The notes below the pieces were generated by a model. The model did no database searches. It worked only from the letters and a program-made list of their open reading frames with translations, and had not been told where the DNA came from. From Actinobacteria bacterium UBA5182 (GTDB taxonomy: Bacteria; Actinomycetota; UBA4738): a stretch of 7,904 nucleotides of DNA. Shown in pieces: positions 1 through 5,618 of the stretch. Position 1 is the stretch's first letter. Each line of letters starts with the position of its first letter. Where the stretch lies: positions 6,281 through 14,184 of the forward strand of contig DHWM01000002.1 in assembly GCA_002413185.1 (NCBI GenBank). Direction: 5' to 3'. The translations under genes and the position numbers were made by a program.

Positions 1-93
1 CAGGGGAGATGGCCACCAGGGCGGACGGATTCCGACGGATCCGCCCGCTCATCGGTTCAGACCCGCGGTCGGACCCGTTCGATCAGATCCACC
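1..93. other. Left flank of the IS6 remnant, no gene seen
   Basis: No convincing coding frame was found here. The only structure seen is an imperfect inverted repeat at 20-45 (GGCGGA pairing with TCCGCC around the near-palindrome CGGATTCCG). It could be the end of a terminator for a gene left of the window, but it has no T run, so this is not claimed. The segment borders the left terminal repeat of the insertion-sequence remnant. Confidence 0.4.
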
Positions 94-109
94 GGCACTG
101 TGGCGTTGG
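94..109 (+). repeat. Left terminal inverted repeat of the IS6 remnant
   Basis: GGCACTGTGGCGTTGG pairs with the repeat at 381-396, with one mismatch at its ninth base. Its first eight bases (GGCACTGT) match the terminal repeat known for IS26-type elements. Confidence 0.75.
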
Positions 110-143
110 TGGCCCCGCTCTGCCGTCAGGCAGACTCGAGCCC

Positions 144-338
144 ATGAGATCACGTCCTCGCCCTCACCATCCCGTCCCACCAACGCCGAGCTCGGCCTTC
201 GCCGGGTAGCGCTTCGCGCCCGAGGTCATCACCCTGGCCTTTCGGTGGTACTTGCGGTTCGGCCTGTCCTATCGAGACGACGGACGGTCCGCTACTCGCG
301 TCGCCGGCGCCTTCACCGAGCTGGTCCTGGCGATCTGA
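144..338 (+). pseudogene. IS6-family transposase remnant, internal deletion and nonsense codon
   Basis: In one frame, an ATG at 144 opens 21 codons ending SSAFAG, then a TAG at 207-209, then RFAPEVITLAFRWYLRFG followed by LSYRD up to about 278. This is the highly conserved start of IS6-family DDE transposases (family pattern roughly FxGYRFPPEVI...RWYLRFGLSYRDVEELL). The stop sits where the family usually has Tyr, so TAC or TAT to TAG is the likely change. Straight after SYRD the family pattern is lost. The same frame then ends with TRVAGAFTELVLAI and a TGA at 336-338, which resembles the C-terminal end of actinobacterial IS6 transposases. About 65 codons remain of a protein normally around 230 residues. 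The DDE catalytic core is gone, so the product cannot be active. The family assignment of the C-terminal piece is less secure than that of the N-terminal piece. Confidence 0.72.
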
Positions 339-380
339 TCGCTGGCGAGCCGGGCGGGCTCCATCACGCGCCAGCTTCCG

Positions 381-396
381 CCAACGCAACAGTGCC
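381..396 (-). repeat. Right terminal inverted repeat of the IS6 remnant
   Basis: CCAACGCAACAGTGCC is the inverted copy of the repeat at 94-109 (15 of 16 positions). It lies 42 bases after the TGA of the transposase scar, a normal distance for the right end of an IS6 element. Confidence 0.75.
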
Positions 397-700
397 CTTG
401 ATCCGCTTTCGTGGACATGATGTTCCCCCGGGTTCCGTGGAGTCGGCCCGTTGGACTTCACTATTGCGACGATCCCGCACACGGGTGTACAAATCTCCCC
501 TGGACTCCGCCCGGTTCATCGGGAGGCGCGCATGTGCTGGCGGCCAGCAAACCGCCACATCGCGTGCCTTCCAGGTCTGCAATCCTGGGACGCTGCCGAA
601 CTCCTCTCGTAAGGAGGAGGCACACGGCTGATGCCGTCGCGCTGAGGGCGGATCACATATCGCGAGGTCGGTATTCGGGAAAGAGAGACTGAGAGGGACG
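397..700. other. Non-coding stretch upstream of the BNR-repeat gene
   Basis: About 300 bases lie between the insertion-sequence remnant and the next gene. Reading frames open on both strands, but none shows a recognisable domain or a convincing start. A strong Shine-Dalgarno-like sequence at 611-620 is described separately. No convincing -35/-10 promoter pair was found, although the promoter of the 701-2088 gene should lie here. Confidence 0.4.
601..645 (+). promoter_or_regulatory. Shine-Dalgarno hairpin before a four-codon frame
   Basis: CTCCTC at 601-606 can pair with GAGGAG at 614-619 around a seven-base loop. The right arm is part of AAGGAGGAGG (611-620), a near-perfect ribosome binding site. 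Ten bases after it comes an ATG at 631 opening the tiny frame MPSR with TGA at 643-645. This could be a vestigial start region or a short leader upstream of the BNR-repeat gene at 701. The hairpin and the site are seen; any regulatory role is inference. Confidence 0.3.
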
Positions 701-1582
701 GTGGATCTCATGCAGAAACGACTCGCGATCGTGAGCGCGATCGTCGTAATGGCCGCGACGACGATGCTCAGCTCAACCGCTGGGGCTGCGACGGCATTCT
801 CGAACACGCCGCTGTTCGCGACGTGGACGCCGCCGCCCGGGCTCACGACGTCCCCGCTTTCGAACTCGAGCGGCGACAGCGAGCCTGCGATTGCGTTCGG
901 CCAGGACGGCTCGATGGCCGTCGACGGCCTCGGGTGGCTGCCATTCCAGGTGAACCTGTGGAAGGGGACGTTCGGCTCGACGCCGGCTTACTTCGGCGCG
1001 ATGGACACGAACCTGCCGATCCAGGGTCAAGGGCGTCTGAACTTTGGAGACGATGACGCAGACGTCGAGATCACGGCGGCGGGAACCACATTGCTCGCCG
1101 ATCTCGATGTCATCGTTAACGCCGGGTTCAATAACGCCCAGCTCGGCGTCTCCGTGACCCGGTGCCCGGCCGGATCGACCGGCCCCGCCGACTGCACGAC
1201 ATCGCTCCTCGACACCGCGGGCACCGATCGCCCGTGGATCACCTCAAGCGGCAGCGACGTCTGGGTCGCCTTCCACGACGCGCAGAACAGCACCATCATC
1301 CGCGTCAAGAAGTCGACCAACGATGGTCGCACGTGGAAGTCGAGCGGGTCCCCGCTCACGGGCCTCGGCCGCGTCACCGGTGGTTCGACATTCAACAGCG
1401 ACCTGGGGCCGATCGTCGCCGACCCGACCACGGGCTACGTCTACGAGAGCTTCGCGAGCGGTGAACCCATCACGAAGTGCTGCAGTGCGAACCACAACAA
1501 CATCTACGTGGCCCGTTCGACCGATGGGGGGCCCATTACACGGCATCGCTCGTCTTCCACGCGCCGCCGTTCACCCGGCTGA
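701..1582 (+). CDS. Secreted BNR/Asp-box (sialidase-like) protein, N-terminal part of a frameshifted gene
   Basis: This is the first part of a gene that continues in another frame to 2088. The product begins with a Sec-type signal peptide: MQKR, then a hydrophobic stretch over residues 8-26 and a likely cleavage near AGA-A (27-30). The exported part is rich in small and acidic residues. It carries an Asp box at residues 205-212 (STNDGRTW) and the start of a second at 273-277 (STDGG), as in sialidase-like beta-propellers. Asp boxes are structural turns and do not prove sialidase activity. No conserved sialidase arginine triad could be identified, so the substrate is unknown. After about residue 277 the frame reads PITRHRSSSTRRRSPG and stops, which is off-frame sequence. 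The true continuation lies one frame away after the G run at 1526-1531. GTG at 701 follows GAGAGGG closely; ATG at 710 is an equally plausible start. Without the frameshift the protein would be about 460 residues. Confidence 0.75.
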   Translation: MDLMQKRLAIVSAIVVMAATTMLSSTAGAATAFSNTPLFATWTPPPGLTTSPLSNSSGDSEPAIAFGQDGSMAVDGLGWLPFQVNLWKGTFGSTPAYFGAMDTNLPIQGQGRLNFGDDDADVEITAAGTTLLADLDVIVNAGFNNAQLGVSVTRCPAGSTGPADCTTSLLDTAGTDRPWITSSGSDVWVAFHDAQNSTIIRVKKSTNDGRTWKSSGSPLTGLGRVTGGSTFNSDLGPIVADPTTGYVYESFASGEPITKCCSANHNNIYVARSTDGGPITRHRSSSTRRRSPG

Positions 1583-2088
1583 ACAACTTCTTTCCGTCGC
1601 TCGCGGTCGATCCCGTGAACGGGACCGTGTGGACCGCTTGGACGGACCAGCACGGAATATGGGTGTCGTCATCCGCCGATCACGGTTCGACCTGGTCGGT
1701 GCCGCTTCTCGTTTCGAGCATCCAGACGACTGTGATGCCCTGGGCAGCGGCCCGAGGCGGCAAGGTCGACGTCGTGTACTACGGGAGTAGCGCCGCGTCG
1801 ATCGATGACACGAGCGCCGTCTGGAACGCGTACGATTCGCAGCTTCTGAGCGGAACGTGGACCGTGAAGCAGGTGAGCAACACGCCAAACCGCATCGGCG
1901 CGGTGTGCATGGAGGGTTCTGGCTGCGTCGGCAACGTGAACCGCGAGCTGCTGGATCTGTTCGAGGTCGCTGAGGATCCCATTACCGGGAAGGCGGCGAT
2001 CGTCTACACCGACACCACGTTGAGCACATGGACCTTGAACGGCGTCACGAAGGAGCTGCCGGAGATCGTCCTCGCCTTCGAGAACTAG
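1477..2088 (+). CDS. BNR/Asp-box (sialidase-like) protein, C-terminal part of the same frameshifted gene
   Basis: This frame holds the second half of the propeller protein begun at 701. Native sequence starts only at about 1531 (GAHYTASLVFHAPP); the residues encoded from the GTG at 1477 are the other-frame reading of the first part. An Asp box is present at residues 66-73 of this frame (SADHGSTW), and blade-like segments such as FPSLAVDPVNGTVWTAW support the family. No ribosome binding site was seen before 1477, so this part is unlikely to be translated as a separate protein. Adding one G at 1526-1531 makes a continuous gene that reads STDGGAHYTAS across the junction. The C-terminus is ordinary: no LPxTG anchor or membrane helix is visible, so the intact protein would be released or wall-associated. 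The gene ends in TAG 572 bases before the electron-transfer operon and shows no functional link to it. Confidence 0.68.
   Translation: MLQCEPQQHLRGPFDRWGAHYTASLVFHAPPFTRLNNFFPSLAVDPVNGTVWTAWTDQHGIWVSSSADHGSTWSVPLLVSSIQTTVMPWAAARGGKVDVVYYGSSAASIDDTSAVWNAYDSQLLSGTWTVKQVSNTPNRIGAVCMEGSGCVGNVNRELLDLFEVAEDPITGKAAIVYTDTTLSTWTLNGVTKELPEIVLAFEN
1526..1531 (+). other. Frameshift in a six-G run
   Basis: The two halves of the BNR-repeat gene meet at GAT-GGGGGG-CCC. Seven G would read D-G-G-A-H-Y and join both halves in frame; six G send the first half to a TGA at 1580-1582. A one-base loss in a homopolymer may be a real slippage mutation, a phase-variable tract or a sequencing/assembly error. The sequence alone cannot separate these. 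Confidence 0.75.
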
Positions 2089-2660
2089 CGGTCGGGCACG
2101 CGGTCTTGAAGGAAGCCCGGGCCATCTCGCCGACCCGCGGGTTGGTGCCGCTCGTCCGTCCATCAGTGCCGCCTGCATCGCCAACGCGGCCGACGTCTGC
2201 ATCGTCGGCAGCACGTGCTGGTACTGCCAGCCGGATTAGAAGAGTCGTTGGCTTCCCCGGGCGGGATGTCCGACGCCGCTTCGGCCACGGTCATTTCCCC
2301 GGTACCCGTAATGGGCCAACGCCGGATGAGCGATCCCACAGACGTCGCACGGACGGCTTCTTCAAGGGCTGCCAACTGGACGCTGCCCCGCCGACTGTGC
2401 GAAGACTTGAGCCGATGAAGGCGGGCTTCGTCGAAGCGCTCCCAAGTACTTCCCGAATCAGGCTGCCCTGGATCAGATAGCAGAGCGTATCCTCACTCGC
2501 TCGAACCACAACGCCGAAACAGGCGCCGAACGTCCCCCCGGAGAGGGGTCGCTCGGCAGGGCCCCTGGTGGGCCGGGCTCCTGCAAACTCATCGGCAGCC
2601 GATCCGCGGGAGGGGTCGCTCGTGCTGGACCTTCCCAGCGGTATGTGGAAAGCTGGGTTC
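2089..2660. other. Gene-poor spacer before the electron-transfer operon
   Basis: About 570 bases separate the BNR-repeat gene from the operon. Several frames are open on both strands, as expected at this GC content, but none has a recognisable domain, a good ribosome binding site or a consistent codon pattern. The longest is a minus-strand frame over 2291-2749 that overlaps the true gene at 2661. The spacer holds a perfect 10-bp palindrome (ACCCGCGGGT near 2133-2142) and the 13-bp direct repeat listed separately. The operon promoter should lie here, but no clear -35/-10 pair was found. Confidence 0.4.
2543..2622 (+). repeat. 13-bp direct repeat upstream of the operon
   Basis: GAGGGGTCGCTCG occurs exactly at 2543-2555 and again at 2610-2622, 67 bases apart start to start. 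Both copies lie within 120 bases upstream of the first operon start at 2661. The position suits a regulator binding site or a duplicated promoter element, but no regulator is known from the sequence and chance repetition in GC-rich DNA is possible. Confidence 0.4.
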
Positions 2661-2921
2661 ATGGAGAGCACCGGCGACTCTGGGAAGGGCCAGGGGAGTC
2701 CTGGAAGCGTGGACACTTGGGGCTCCTCGATCCTCAAGGCGGCCCTCATCTTGATCCTCGCCTGGGCCGGCTTCCTGTTCGTGCCAAATCAGCTACTCGG
2801 CTTCCTGTCCCGGAGAGTGACGCCCCACGCACGAGACCTCCTGGTAACCCTCTGGGTCGTCGTCTTCTTCGTCGCGTTGTCGGTGGTCTTCACCGCCCTG
2901 CAGAAGGGCCGGAGGCGATGA
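2661..2921 (+). CDS. Small two-helix membrane protein, first gene of the operon
   Basis: This 86-residue protein is not recognised as a named family. A polar, Gly/Ser-rich N-terminus of about 20 residues precedes two predicted membrane helices, roughly residues 24-41 (around LKAALILILAWAGFLF) and 58-79 (around LLVTLWVVVFFVALSVVF). They are joined by a loop containing SRRVTPHARD, and the protein ends in the basic tail KGRRR. By the positive-inside rule, the basic loop and tail argue for at least one cytoplasmic face. ATG 2661 is preferred because GGAAAG at 2647-2652 lies eight bases upstream; an in-frame ATG at 2643 lacks a ribosome binding site. Its stop overlaps the next start in ATGA (2918-2921), so it is probably translationally coupled to the flavin oxidoreductase. 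It could be a membrane anchor or an accessory subunit of the cytochrome bc complex; that role is inferred only from position. Confidence 0.7.
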   Translation: MESTGDSGKGQGSPGSVDTWGSSILKAALILILAWAGFLFVPNQLLGFLSRRVTPHARDLLVTLWVVVFFVALSVVFTALQKGRRR

Positions 2922-4768
2922 GGTTCGACGCAATTCCCGCCGGAGCCGAATGGTTCGACCAGAACGTGCCCTGCACTAGGGCTTGCCCGGTTCTCACGAT
3001 GGCCGGGCGCTACGTCAGCGCAATCGCGGCGGGCGACGACGACCTGGCCTACCTCACTGCGAGGATGCCGAATCCATTCCCCTCGATCTGCGGCCGGGTC
3101 TGCGCGGCGCCGTGCGAATTGGCCTGCCGGCGAGGGGTCATCGACGAGCCAATCGCCATCCGGGCGCTGAAGCGGTTCGCCTGCGAGCACGCCGGCGTCG
3201 AGAGCGGAGAAGGCGATCGGATGTGGCGACGGGCAGTCCGGACCATGCCGGCGAGGAGCGAACGCGTGGCCGTGATCGGGGCGGGTCCGGCCGGCCTGGC
3301 CTGCGCCCACGACCTGGCCGCGTACGGCTACCGCCCAGTGGTGTTCGAGGCCCAGGACCGCCCCGGCGGCATGATGGTGCTGGGGATCCCGCCCTACCGG
3401 CTTCGCCGGGACATCATGGAGGCGGAGATCCGCGCAATCCTCGACCTGGGCGTCGAACTCCGGACCCGCGTGCGGCTCGGCCGCGACTTCTCGCTCTCCT
3501 CGCTTCGAGACGACGGCTTCGACGCCGTGTTCGTCGGGGTGGGCGCGCTTCGAAGCCGCGACCTCACCATTCCCGGGATCGAGCTCGACGGCGTGCTGAA
3601 GGCCGTGGACTTCTTGATCAACGCCAATCTCGGCTATCGCGTCGAGCTGGGCGACCGGGTGGTGGTCATCGGAGGCGGGAACGTGGCTCTGGACGCGGCT
3701 CGTTCGGCCCTGCGGGAGCTGGCTGCAGGTCGGCCTCAGCCAGACGAACCGGTCCGATCGACGGTCGACGGCGTGGAGGCAGCCGCATCGGCGGCGTTCG
3801 ACGCGGCTCGGGTCGCCATGCGTATGGGAGCCAAGCAGGTCCAGGTGGTCTCCCTTGAGGCCCGAGCCGAGATGCCAGCGCACGAGTACGAGATCGAGGA
3901 GGCCGAGAAGGACGGCATCAAGTTCGTCCACCGCCAGGGCCCCAAGCGCATCGTCGGGGATAGCAGGGTGGAAGGCCTCGAGACGCTGAAGGTGTCATCG
4001 GTGTTCGATCCTGATGGCCGGTTCAACCCCCGATTCGTCGAGGGGACGGAGACCGTGATCCCATGCGAATCGGTCATCCTGGCCATCGGGCAGGCCCCCG
4101 ACCTGTCGTGGCTTCAGCCCGAAGACGGTGTCGAGGTGAGCCCTCGCGGGGCAATCGCGGCCGACCGCGAGTCGCTGGCCACCTCGGCTCAGGGTGTGTA
4201 CTCGGGCGGCGACGTCGCTTTCGGACCCCGGAACCTGATCGACGCCATCGGCGACGGGCGGCGGGCGGCCGCTTCGATCAACCGGCAACTCGCGGGCGAA
4301 CAGGCCCCCGTTCCGGCGCCCAGCCGGGTAGGGCGAGTCATCCCGCTGACTCTTGTGAATCGCCCGGTCCTTGGGTACGACGCCGTTCCTCGTGTCGAGG
4401 TCCCTTCCGTGTCGTCGGAGCGAAGGATCGGCGTGCCGGAGATCGAGCTCGGCTACACCCCGGAGCAGGCCCGCCTGGAGGCGTCCCGGTGCCTTCAGTG
4501 CTTCCTCAACATTTCGCTGGAGGTGGACCTGTGCATCCTCTGCGGTGGGTGCGTGGACATCTGCCCCGAGCACTGCATCCGGATCGTGCCGATGGACGAG
4601 GTCACCGGGCAGCCACAGCCGGAGCCGGCGAGTGCCCTGATCCTGCAGGAGGACCGCTGCATTCGGTGCGGGCTCTGCATCGAGCGTTGCCCGACCGACG
4701 CTCTGTCCATGGTGGATTGGTCCGAGGCCTCCACGGGGCTGGTCGAACTCGAGGCGTCACACGCGTGA
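2918..4768 (+). CDS. FAD/NAD(P)-binding oxidoreductase with N- and C-terminal iron-sulfur modules (GltD-like)
   Basis: The 616-residue cytoplasmic protein resembles the glutamate synthase small subunit / dihydropyrimidine dehydrogenase N-terminal half, with added ferredoxin domains. Residues 1-100 form the N-terminal Fe-S domain, with Cys at 19, 23, 58, 62, 66 and 70 (CGRVCAAPCELAC). Residues 116-150 hold the FAD site (GAGPAG at 121-126, E144, RPGG). Residues 248-260 hold the NAD(P)H site (GGGNVA at 252-257). The closing FAD motif GGDV is at 430-433. The C-terminus has a C525-x2-C528 pair and two [4Fe-4S] motifs, C539/C542/C545/C549-P and C581/C584/C587/C591-P. No glutamine amidotransferase or large GltB partner is nearby, so glutamate synthesis is unlikely. 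It more likely moves electrons between NAD(P)H or ferredoxin and the quinone/haem b system encoded downstream. The start at 2918 overlaps the preceding stop, with GGAGG just before it. The longer open frame upstream (from 2645) has off-frame composition. Flavin bifurcation is possible but unproven. Confidence 0.9.
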   Translation: MRFDAIPAGAEWFDQNVPCTRACPVLTMAGRYVSAIAAGDDDLAYLTARMPNPFPSICGRVCAAPCELACRRGVIDEPIAIRALKRFACEHAGVESGEGDRMWRRAVRTMPARSERVAVIGAGPAGLACAHDLAAYGYRPVVFEAQDRPGGMMVLGIPPYRLRRDIMEAEIRAILDLGVELRTRVRLGRDFSLSSLRDDGFDAVFVGVGALRSRDLTIPGIELDGVLKAVDFLINANLGYRVELGDRVVVIGGGNVALDAARSALRELAAGRPQPDEPVRSTVDGVEAAASAAFDAARVAMRMGAKQVQVVSLEARAEMPAHEYEIEEAEKDGIKFVHRQGPKRIVGDSRVEGLETLKVSSVFDPDGRFNPRFVEGTETVIPCESVILAIGQAPDLSWLQPEDGVEVSPRGAIAADRESLATSAQGVYSGGDVAFGPRNLIDAIGDGRRAAASINRQLAGEQAPVPAPSRVGRVIPLTLVNRPVLGYDAVPRVEVPSVSSERRIGVPEIELGYTPEQARLEASRCLQCFLNISLEVDLCILCGGCVDICPEHCIRIVPMDEVTGQPQPEPASALILQEDRCIRCGLCIERCPTDALSMVDWSEASTGLVELEASHA

Positions 4769-4778
4769 GGGGTTAGGG

Positions 4779-5618
4779 ATGGCCAGCAGGGCGCCGCGAG
4801 GAGGTCGAATCCGGAACAGCGCGTTGTTCCAGGCGGTGCTCACCCCGCGCGAGCGTTTTCGCAAGAGCGAGCTCTACGGCTCGGCGATCCGACACCCTCG
4901 ACCGGACACACCGCGTGGCCGCGCCATGACCTCCTTCCACAACTTCTTCCTGCACGTCTACCCGGTCAAGGTTCCCCGCAAGGTCCTGTCGTGGCGGTCG
5001 ACCCTGCGCCTGGGCTTCATCGCGACCGTGCTGTACCTGGTCCTGTTCGTGTCCGGGTTGTACCTGATGTTCTTCTACCACCCGGCCGTGCCCCAGGCCT
5101 ATTTCGACATGCACAACCTCAGCACCGGCGTGGCGTTCGGGCAGTTCGTTCGGAACATCCACCGATGGTCGGCTCACCTGATGGTCGCCGTGGTGATCCT
5201 GCACCTCTTGCGGGTGTTCTACGCCGGTGCCTACAAGGCGCCTCGTCAGTTCAACTGGCTGATCGGCGTGGCCCTGCTGCTCGCCACGCTGGGGCTGTCG
5301 TTCACGGGCTATCTGTTGCCGTGGGACCAGCTCGCGTTCTGGGCCATCACGGTGGGGACTAACATCGCCGGATACGTGCCGATCCTGGGCGACCACGCGC
5401 GGCAGATCCTGCTGGGCGGTCCCGACGTGGGCGGCAACGCCCTCCTGCGCTTCTACGTGCTGCACATCTACCTGCTGCCCGCGCTGATGGTCCTGTTGAT
5501 CTGCGTCCACATCTGGAGGGTTCGCAAGGACGGGTTCGCGGTGGCCGATCGCGACGAAGAGGTCGCGGCGGATGCGACGGCAGAGCCTGAAACGGAGGAG
5601 GTCCCAGTCGATGCCTGA
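4779..5618 (+). CDS. Cytochrome b, N-terminal (cytochrome b6-like) subunit
   Basis: This membrane subunit of a bc-type quinol oxidase complex carries both haems b. The 279 residues have a hydrophilic N-terminus of about 65 residues, four helices (about 78-99, 130-148, 160-180 and 228-248) and an acidic tail. Haem ligands are H128 and H142 in helix B (HRWSA...LH, spacing 14) and H229 and H244 in helix D (spacing 15). The 15-residue spacing in helix D is the b6f type; mitochondrial-type cytochrome b has 14. PWDQ at 181-184 follows helix C, as in b6. The residue aligned with the Cys that binds haem c-n in cytochrome b6 is R77, and no Cys lies nearby, so that extra haem is not expected. ATG 4779 has GAGGGG six bases upstream. 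ATG 4926 would remove a basic segment (including SAIRHPRPDTPRGR) that appears family-typical. The gene overlaps the C-terminal subunit gene by eight bases. Confidence 0.92.
   Translation: MASRAPRGGRIRNSALFQAVLTPRERFRKSELYGSAIRHPRPDTPRGRAMTSFHNFFLHVYPVKVPRKVLSWRSTLRLGFIATVLYLVLFVSGLYLMFFYHPAVPQAYFDMHNLSTGVAFGQFVRNIHRWSAHLMVAVVILHLLRVFYAGAYKAPRQFNWLIGVALLLATLGLSFTGYLLPWDQLAFWAITVGTNIAGYVPILGDHARQILLGGPDVGGNALLRFYVLHIYLLPALMVLLICVHIWRVRKDGFAVADRDEEVAADATAEPETEEVPVDA

Larger units (their letters stand above)
94..396 (+). mobile_element. Internally deleted IS6-family insertion sequence remnant
   Basis: A 303-bp element is bounded by terminal inverted repeats at 94-109 (GGCACTGTGGCGTTGG) and 381-396 (reverse complement GGCACTGTTGCGTTGG), matching at 15 of 16 positions. 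The GGCACTGTTG start is the classic terminus of the IS6/IS26 family. Between them lies an in-frame scar joining an IS6 transposase N-terminus to what looks like its C-terminus. Complete IS6 elements are usually about 700-900 bp, so roughly 500 bp is missing, and the copy cannot encode an active transposase. The 8-base flanks (GATCCACC left, CTTGATCC right) do not match, so no target duplication remains visible. With both ends intact it could still be moved by a related transposase supplied in trans; that is inference. Confidence 0.75.

Noticed and set aside
86..404. Target-site duplication around the IS6 remnant (GATCC on both sides)
   Set aside because: The 8-base flanks are GATCCACC and CTTGATCC. 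The shared GATCC is at different offsets, so it is not a proper duplication.
150..482. Minus-strand frame starting MCGIVAIV, like the first residues of class II glutamine amidotransferases (GlmS, AsnB)
   Set aside because: Only the first eight residues fit. The rest is Arg/Gly/Pro-rich with no amidotransferase motifs, it starts at a GTG, and the frame runs antisense across the IS6 remnant.
2087..2230. Cys-containing plus-strand frame reading CIANAADVCIVGSTCWYCQPD
   Set aside because: No start codon with a ribosome binding site was seen. It begins inside the end of the BNR-repeat gene and matches no family I recognise.
2291..2749. 152-codon minus-strand frame in the spacer before the operon
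   Set aside because: No recognisable domain. It overlaps the better supported plus-strand membrane protein at 2661, and long open frames are expected by chance at this GC content.
2789..3931. 380-codon minus-strand frame under the flavoprotein gene
   Set aside because: Antisense shadow of a gene with clear FAD, NAD(P) and Fe-S motifs; no domain of its own.
2918..4768. Assignment as glutamate synthase small subunit GltD
   Set aside because: The core matches, but the added C-terminal ferredoxin motifs, the insert after GGGNVA, the lack of a GltB neighbour and the cytochrome bc context argue against glutamate synthesis.
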